A stretch of DNA of 64,000 bases from Serinus canaria. Its lineage: Eukaryota > Chordata > Aves > Passeriformes > Fringillidae. Position numbers and translations under genes: made by a program. Under the pieces are notes generated by a model that was not told the DNA's origin, made no database searches, and saw only the letters and a list, made by a program, of their open reading frames with translations. The DNA lies in NCBI RefSeq assembly GCF_022539315.1, contig NC_066323.1, positions 16,853,719 through 16,917,718 of the forward strand, written 5' to 3'. Positions 57,014 to 64,000 of this stretch are shown one piece after another (within the stretch, counting starts at the first letter, position 1; every line of letters starts with the position of its first letter).

Positions 57014-59237
57014 CTGGGGACAGGAAAGGCCACAGGCTGTCAGTCAGCACAGGCAATCCCCATGCAGCCCACCCAAGAACCACCTGTATTTCTGTGCTTT
57101 TTCCTGCAGAATCCAGCCCTCCAAGCAGAGGATTTATCTCCTGAATTATTAAAGGGGTTTCCATTAGCTCAGCCAGCGAAGGAAGTGGCGGTTTTGCTGC
57201 ACTCTGTGGTAACCTGAGCAGAAGTGGGACCAAAAGGAGGATTGGCTGATGAGATTCAGCAGTACAGGACAGTGTGAGACAGACAGCTGGCTCCCACCCC
57301 ATGCCAGAGAAGTTTAAGTTTTCTCCCTATCCCTTACAACCCCTCTCCTGCAAAAAAAAAAAACAGCCATAAGAGAATTTTTTCCACCTCATCTTCTGAC
57401 ACAGCTGTGTCCAGCAGCAGCTCCCCCAATCCCAGCAGCTCCCACTCACCCAGAGCTGCAGGAGCCCTGCTGGGACACACCACCCGTGTGGTTATTAAAT
57501 GACAGCCTTGGCATCCTTGCAGAGGCAGCAGAGGGAAAACTGGACAGGCAACATGAGCTACCAGTTCTCCTGCCTAACTCCCCAGTAAAAGGCTTCTACT
57601 CCCTGCTCGGGACACCAGAGATTTAAGCAAGGGCTGCATTAATTCACTCCAGAGTGCAGCCACATAGTACTTCTGGGGGAAATGTTGCATTCTCAGGTCA
57701 GCAGAGGCAAGGGACAATGCTGTCCAGCATCCCTGAGAGGTGCTGCCCATCCAGCCATGGGCATCCTTGGCTCCTTAGCACCCTCTTCCCAGAGGCAGTA
57801 GGCTGTCAGCATCCACAGTGAGGGCATCTGAAAAAGTTAACCAGGCTGTCCCCGTAGGAGGTATTTGCTTTCTGTTGTAGCCCTCCTCCCTTTACATAAT
57901 GTAGCCACACATAGACAGAGGAGGCTTTTTAAAACAAAGCCAAGCAAACCTTTTTTCTTTTTTGGTCCAAAAATCAGGTTAACTGATGTCTACCATGAAA
58001 GCTCAGTTGCTGTGTGAGACAGCTCTCTTTTCTGCTTCTCATGCTTCCACCAGCAAAGGAGAGGGGCTTAAAATAACATCCTTCCCTTGTTACTGGTGTT
58101 GACTGTATGCTAGAACAGCAACACAATCACTACTGTCACATTTGTCACCAGGCACATTGCATCCCTCTCTCCCATCAGCCATTTAAAAATGGTTTCACAT
58201 GAAAAGAAAGATGTCAGGATTCAGGATTCACAAGTCAGGACCAGGAAAAAGCCAATCATTCCTTCATCCTTCTCTCTACAACACAGCACACACCAGAGAG
58301 TGCTAGACTTACAGCCAGCACCAGGGCCTGGAAAAGTGACTGCTGATGCCTTTGCATCCTTTATCCCTCATCATATGAATCACATTACTGCCTCATTATC
58401 AGCAGCAGGTGGGACACACCTGGCTGCTCCTGTGGACACACACGGCACAGGGAAGACAGTGAATACCCTGCCCCAGACTGTTCACAGTAAACAAAGGCTC
58501 AAGGAACAAACATCTTTTAAAAACCTACTGTGTGGGTTTATTTAGTTAATGCCTTCAGTTTCCAAATGGATGCAGGCGCATGTTTGGAAGTTAATTAAAT
58601 TCCAAGCTTGAAAGAAAAATTGCTCTCTCAGGCAGAACATAAAACATTGAGGCTGCCATTTGTGATACCATCTGAGAGGCAAGGTAGGATGAGCCAGTTT
58701 ATCAGCAGTCCTCTATAATAACGACTTCCACTTGTGGAAGTATTATTAGCACTAGAACATAAGAGCATTGCAGAAAAGGAAATGAGTCATCTCAAAAATG
58801 AAGGCTATGCTGGGACTCCTGTGCTGGTGAAAAACAGACTGAGTGCTGGAGGTGGGATGGATAAGTGAAAATATCAGGCATCCTCACAACACCCTCCCCT
58901 TTCTGGCATCCCAGATTAAATTCTGACCCTTCTACTTTTTAGAAACAAATTGTATACAGTAAGGAGGGGTGAGATGACTTTCATAAAACATGCAGGGGAC
59001 TCCAGAACATGCCCAGACTAAAAATCACTGAGCTCTGAAGCACCAGACCTTTGCCTTTAGCTTATTTGAGTACCGTGCATGTGACTTTACACACATTATC
59101 CTGAATTATGCCAGTTGTGGATGGGGTAAACCCCCCCCCAGCAGCTGAACTGGCAGTCTGCCCGAGAGAGTGATGGCAGGTGCACATTGCTAAAGGCCAA
59201 CTCGCACAGCTGGGGCTGTGTCACCTGCACCCCACGG

Positions 59238-59327
59238 GCTGCAGGGGCTGGGGGAGCACAGCACTGCCCAGGCTCTGTGCGAGCTGTAGGGGCTGGGAGA
59301 ACGCAGCTCTGTCCAGGCTCTTTGCTC
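59238..59327. repeat. Two-copy 45-bp minisatellite
   Basis: Units at 59238-59282 and 59283-59327 match at 36 of 45 positions by hand alignment. Both contain GCTG(C/T)AGGGGCTGGG and CCAGGCTCT. A length divisible by three keeps ORFs open here without implying a gene. Confidence 0.8.
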
Positions 59328-60847
59328 ACAGCATGGCAAAGCAAAGAGAGCTCCTGGCACAGCTGCCTGCCCCGGGCAGTGGGTGCCCTCCCTGCAGACA
59401 GCCCTGTGCCACCGAGCAGGGCAGGAGTGGCACTAGTGGGACTCAGCGGGCAGTGCCCACGCCCGCCCTTCTCTCTTGCCCATCCCATGTTTTCCCAATG
59501 CAGTGAAAATGGCTCTGAACTCTACCGGGTTAAATCCTTGCAACAAATTTAAGCAGCAATAAAAAAACAAACAAAAAAACCTCCAAAACTGTAAGCAACT
59601 TAAACCCAAGACCATGCTCAAACTCTGCTGCCTACCACTACAGCTGGGCTGGCCTGTGCTAAGGGCAATAGCAACCCTTTATAGTAAGCTAGGACTCCAG
59701 GTGAAGGAAAGGCAAGGCTTTATTGCCACTTTGGGTGAACAGCATTACATTTTACTACACAAAGGCAATTGGCAGTTGCTATAGCAGCAAGACAGCCTCT
59801 GTAGTCTTTTTCTGAGAGCTTCCTCTTCATTTGCTCTGAGTCATATATATGGTCCATCTCCATAAATACTTCCTCACCTGAGCCTTTGCATCAGGATAAA
59901 CCTATCTTTGTATTTTAACAGATTTTGCTTTAGTGAACAGCTGCAGAACCAAATTTGAGGCATTAGCATCCACACAGGTGTGGATTCCTATTCATTTGTT
60001 CCAACAGCTGCAGGAGATCCCTCTGGGGTGAGGGGCTGCTCCCCTCCTTCTGAGCATCTGAGTGCCATGAAGTGACCTGTTTCCCTGACATTCCCATGCC
60101 TCTGGTGTGTAAGTCAGCCATTTAAGAGGAGGTTTTTCTCACCTGCAGGTGTTGTTTGGCATTTGCAATTGTTTTCCCTCACTCCTCACGTGCATCACTC
60201 TCATGACAGGAAGCAAGAGCTCTGGAAGCAGATTTACCACCACAGTGAAGACAGACACAACTAAGCCAGTTCCCTGTGCTGAGGTGTGGCAGCACTGCCA
60301 CACAGTGCAATTTCCCCTGTGGAATGTTCCTCTGGCAGCTGTCCAGACCCTGAGCCTGGCAGGACTGAGGAAACATGCTCAGTGCTGCAGGTGGGCTGTG
60401 TGTGACATCCTCCCTCATCCCTGCCCGGCTACAACCTCTGCACAGGATGGACACACCTGAGCCTCCCACTAGCATATGAAGGTCAGGAGGAGCAATTCTT
60501 TTTTTATTCTGTAATATTTCAGCTAACAAATAGATCATATTTGTTTTCAGCTTCTGATTTTGCAGCTGTCCTTATCTTCATTATTGATCTGTTAAAAGGA
60601 CAAGACAAAATTCTAGATAAGACACATGGTCAAGTAGCATTGGCAATTTCTTCCCTGAGATTCAGTGTGGCAGCCTGACTTTGAATCTGCTGGTTTAGCT
60701 CCAAAATAGAAACTCTATAACCTGGCTCTAGAAACTCTCATCTGCAGTAGTATACATCATCCCAGAAAGGAAATTTACAGTTTGAAAATGTTACTTTGGG
60801 TTTCTTTCACAAGCACTGTGCACTGATAGGAGTGACCAAGCACATTG

Positions 60848-60862
60848 AAGAAAAAAAAAAAA
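60848..60862 (+). repeat. Poly-A rich run
   Basis: A short homopolymer stretch with no recognisable element attached. Confidence 0.75.
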
Positions 60863-61390
60863 GATGCACTATTAATAAACATTTGCAGATTAGTCAAGCA
60901 GAAGTAAAGACTGTATGTGGTTGCTGAGGCAGGCATGACTTTGATTTCCCATACAGAAATTAAGCCAAGCACCCAGCCTGCACTGTTCTATTCTCAGCAT
61001 CCCCTAGTGAAGTGACCAGATAAACACTGCAGCAGATTCTAGCTGTGACTGTGTCCCTCGAGCATCACTTGCTTCAGAGTGGAAGAGGAGCAGGGCAAGG
61101 AAGAGCTTGTCCTTGTGGAGGTACTCCTCCTACCCCCCAGTCAATGCCAAGAGCCAAGGCTTGGCTCCAAGAAAGCACACCATGGGAGTCACTGAGCAGC
61201 ACTGCTGGCCCCTTGCCCTGGAAGCAGCTCAGGTGGAGGAAGCCCTGCAGAGCAGAGGAGCCCCAGACACCACCATCCTGGGGCCCTAAGGCACCCTCAG
61301 ATTGTGTCCTGCTCCCCAGCCCCTCCTGAAGCACCGGGCTGCTCCCCACGTGCCAACCCCAGCAGCAAGGCTGGGACCCTCCTCAAGGCA

Positions 61391-61630
61391 CATACACCTT
61401 GGGAGAGGGCAGCTGGCTCTCCTAGAGCTCCACACACCTTGGGAGAGGGCAGCTGGCTCTCCTAGAGCTCCACACACCTTGGGAGAGGGCAGCTGGCTCT
61501 CCTAGAGCTCCACACACCTTGGGAGAGGGCAGCTGGCTCTCCTAGAGCTCCTCACACCTTGGGAGAGGGCAGCTGGCTCTCCTAGAGCTCCTCACACCTT
61601 GGGAGAGGGCAGCTGGCTCTCCTAGAGCTC
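61391..61630. repeat. Six-copy 40-bp minisatellite
   Basis: Six consecutive 40-bp units at 61391, 61431, 61471, 61511, 61551 and 61591. Each reads (CA/CT)(C/T)ACACCTT then GGGAGAGGGC, AGCTGGCTCT and CCTAGAGCTC. Units differ only in the first three bases (CAT, CAC, CTC). Such uniformity points to recent expansion. The period is not a multiple of three, so it is not coding. Confidence 0.97.
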
Positions 61631-61920
61631 CAGCCCCTACCACTTTCAGCATGGGTATTGCTTCCCAGAAAATACATCAACCTTGTGCTGGCTGCACAGG
61701 AGCTTTGCACATTTCCCAAGGGTTTGGCCAGGTCCATGGGACATTCCAGGTCACATTCAGCTGGTGGGATGCTCAAACCCTTGGGCTGTCCAGCCCCCAT
61801 GGCAACAGCAAATCCAACAGCACAGGGATCCACCAAGCAGCACAGCATTCACATCACAGCACAGGGCAGCAGGAGGCAGGGGGACAGAGAGGACACAGCA
61901 TGGGCAGCTCCCTAAAAAGT

Positions 61921-61956
61921 TCATATATAAATCTATATATATATATATGTATATAA
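61921..61956. repeat. AT-dinucleotide microsatellite
   Basis: Interrupted TA repeats (TATATATATATATATGTATATA at the core), likely variable in length between individuals. It lies about 290 bp from the six-copy minisatellite. Confidence 0.85.
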
Positions 61957-64000
61957 AAGGAAGGAGGACTTTTTCTCAATAGAGGCTTCAGAAACACAAA
62001 ACCAGAACAAGATCAGTAGAACCTCAAGCCTCCAGAAGGACAACCAGCTGACACCTAACACATTCACTCTGTCTTTAGAAGAGGCCTTTAGACAAAATCT
62101 GTAAGGCTGTTGACTATAATGGGCTTAGAGAAGGAAACTTGGGTCCAGGCTTCTAGCAGCAGGGAAAAGTACTGTCACATTGATCTGGTTTGTCATCTAA
62201 CATCTAAAACTGGTAAACTTTTACACCTGTAAGTTCTATTGAAATACAAAAGGTTTCCAGTTGAAACTTCACCTTAAATGATTCAGAGCTTGTCTCAGTT
62301 ATGAAAGCCTTATTGGCGCTTTTTCTTCAAGGGTGGAGTACAGCTGCCAGCTCTTGCAAAATTCCCTTTCAATCAACACTTTATCAACTTGCACACACCA
62401 TTTATTTTTGTATGCTGACATGTAGTTAGTTATGTGCCTGAATACAGTTTTACATGTTCTCGTGCTGTGCAATATTTGGATCTTGGCTTTCAAGTGACTG
62501 TGTTTGTCAGCAGTTCCAGACTTGTTCCAGTGAAGTGTTGCAAAGGCACCAAACTAACAAGCATAAGAATTGTTAAACCCAAAGTTTGCTTCCAAGTGTG
62601 TTTTCAATCACTGCACAGCAGTATCAGTGGCATCACAATTGCAGGTGAACTCCTGCTGGTTAGGAAACTGCTGGTTACCCTGAGAGGGAGTTCAGGGCTC
62701 ATCCTTGCTGAGTAACCAAGTGCTGACAGCCTTTAGAAAACTGTTCCTCTGAAAAGCAAGATGGAAAGCTGAACTGCTATGGATTCAGACCCAGGGCCTT
62801 CTCAGATTGCTGCTGCAGATGTCCCCACCCAGTGCTGCTCAGGGAGCCCCGAGGGGCACACACAGCCTAGCATCACCAGACACACAAATTCTGCCTCCCT
62901 TCAGAAGTGCCACCTACCCATGAGTCAGCAGCTGATCACTGTCACATGGCAAAAGCTTCCACACCTGCCCCAACAAAGTCCATGCTGGCCAGCTCGTATT
63001 TACATTGCATAAATTAAAGTTTTATAGGCTATGAGGAGGTGTGGCCTGAGGGAAAAACACAGAAAAAGAGATTTCCAGGCATGCTGAATAGCAAAATGAA
63101 ACAGTTAGGGTTTTTTTCCAGGTCTCTGCCTTTGAAATTCCACACCAAAATAAAGATTTCAAATTTGAAGCAGTGCAAAAAGTAAAAAACAAACAAACAG
63201 AAACAAAGTGAGCTTTCACCTCTCGAGCTGAGATGTGCAGTAAATTTAAAGTACATTTGGGGACTGTGTGAAGCTGTTTCTGATCTCTGCACTTCCTGGC
63301 TGAAATTGCAAGAGTCACAGGCATCAAAGCCTTGCCTGTGCAGTTTCAAGAGTGTTTACTTGAAATTGCTGGAGAAGAGAAGCAAAGACACCAGGGGGCC
63401 TCCATTACTGACTCAGCACCTTTCTCAGAGATTTCATACAGTTATTTCCTCCATCTGTTCACAAAGGTAAAGCTAAAGCCTGCATACATACCCTGAATCC
63501 TCAGGGGCAAGGCCCCATGGAAGCACAACATGCTGCTTTAGGCTGCCAAAGCATCTGGATGCAAAAGCAGTCTGTATTTCCCACAGCCATCCACCTGAAC
63601 AAAAAATCACAAAGCAGTTGGCTCTGGGGACCCAGGGCTGGAGAAGACATTCCAGGGTTCCAAGTCCACTCCTCTGCTGCTGCTGAAATAAACTCTTTAT
63701 AATTTTTCTTTCTGCCCTTCACCCTTCTAGAGCTATTTCACAACCTTTGGCTTCAACTGAAATTATTTATGACTGCCTTATGCATGTTTCTTCTTGTGAG
63801 TGTAGTTTTATTTTAAGAAGCTCCTTCCTTCCCATGGTTTTTGCAGCCAGCCCCATTCTCTCTCCAACTTCATTTTGCTAGGGATTTATCTGAGCTTTTG
63901 GTCTCTGCTCAGAAAATAGTCTGTTCTTTAATCATCCCTGGCCCTGCTCCAATTTGAAATTATCTTTCTCAAATGGGGGTGAGTGGTTCTGCATAAACTA

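Larger units (their letters stand above)
57014..64000 (-). other. SGPP2: Probable SGPP2 intron sequence upstream of the visible exons
   Basis: The minus-strand acceptor at 57014 requires at least one more SGPP2 exon upstream. I looked for the aromatic-rich membrane segment that precedes this point in human SGPP2 (a YFYYYLFQF-like stretch) and did not find it, so that exon probably lies past 64000. The stretch contains two minisatellites (59238-59327, 61391-61630), a C9 run at 59131-59139 and an AT microsatellite at 61921-61956. I saw no other gene. Confidence 0.6.

Noticed and set aside
57014..64000. Search for SGPP2 exons 1 and 2
   Set aside because: No ORF on the minus strand resembles the expected N-terminal or aromatic membrane segment. 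They are assumed to lie outside the window.

Overview
The window is vertebrate nuclear DNA, most likely from a bird and probably a songbird. It is intron-rich with GT-AG splicing, has AATAAA polyadenylation signals and one strong CpG island, and carries few transposons. It holds one LTR-type repeat whose text resembles a family I know from passerine genomes. I found no bacterial, viral or CRISPR features. The coding content comes from three vertebrate genes in the order MOGAT1 (-), FARSB (+), SGPP2 (-), which is the gene neighbourhood of human 2q36.

Layout: 1-4636 is probably intron 1 of MOGAT1 (monoacylglycerol O-acyltransferase 1). Only its first coding exon (4637-4730, minus) is in the window. 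A CpG island at about 4440-6260 separates the MOGAT1 and FARSB start codons (1.17 kb) and looks like a shared bidirectional promoter. FARSB, the beta subunit of cytosolic phenylalanyl-tRNA synthetase, runs from 5899 to 41041 on the plus strand. All 17 coding exons can be placed with consistent phase, and together they give 589 codons plus a stop, the length I recall for the human protein. Its last intron (26227-40889, 14.7 kb) takes up about 42% of the gene. The FARSB poly(A) signal is at 41143-41148.

41166-45724 is a gene-free gap between two converging genes. SGPP2 (sphingosine-1-phosphate phosphatase 2) is on the minus strand. Its three last coding exons (57013-56834, 54680-54591, 49165-48623) carry all three lipid-phosphatase motifs. 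Its likely poly(A) signals are near 45741-45780, which implies a 3'UTR of about 2.9 kb. That 3'UTR contains an antisense LTR-like repeat starting only about 110 bp past the stop codon. 57014-64000 is probably SGPP2 intron and holds two minisatellites and an AT microsatellite; the upstream SGPP2 exons were not found.

Functionally the three genes are unrelated neighbours: triacylglycerol synthesis (MOGAT1), translation (FARSB) and sphingolipid signalling (SGPP2). I found no convincing undescribed biological system. The most unusual sequences are the LTR-like repeat in the SGPP2 3'UTR, a nested quasi-palindrome with a 30-bp displaced duplicate near 40.2 kb, a six-copy 40-bp minisatellite at 61391-61630, and a short upstream ORF overlapping the FARSB start codon.
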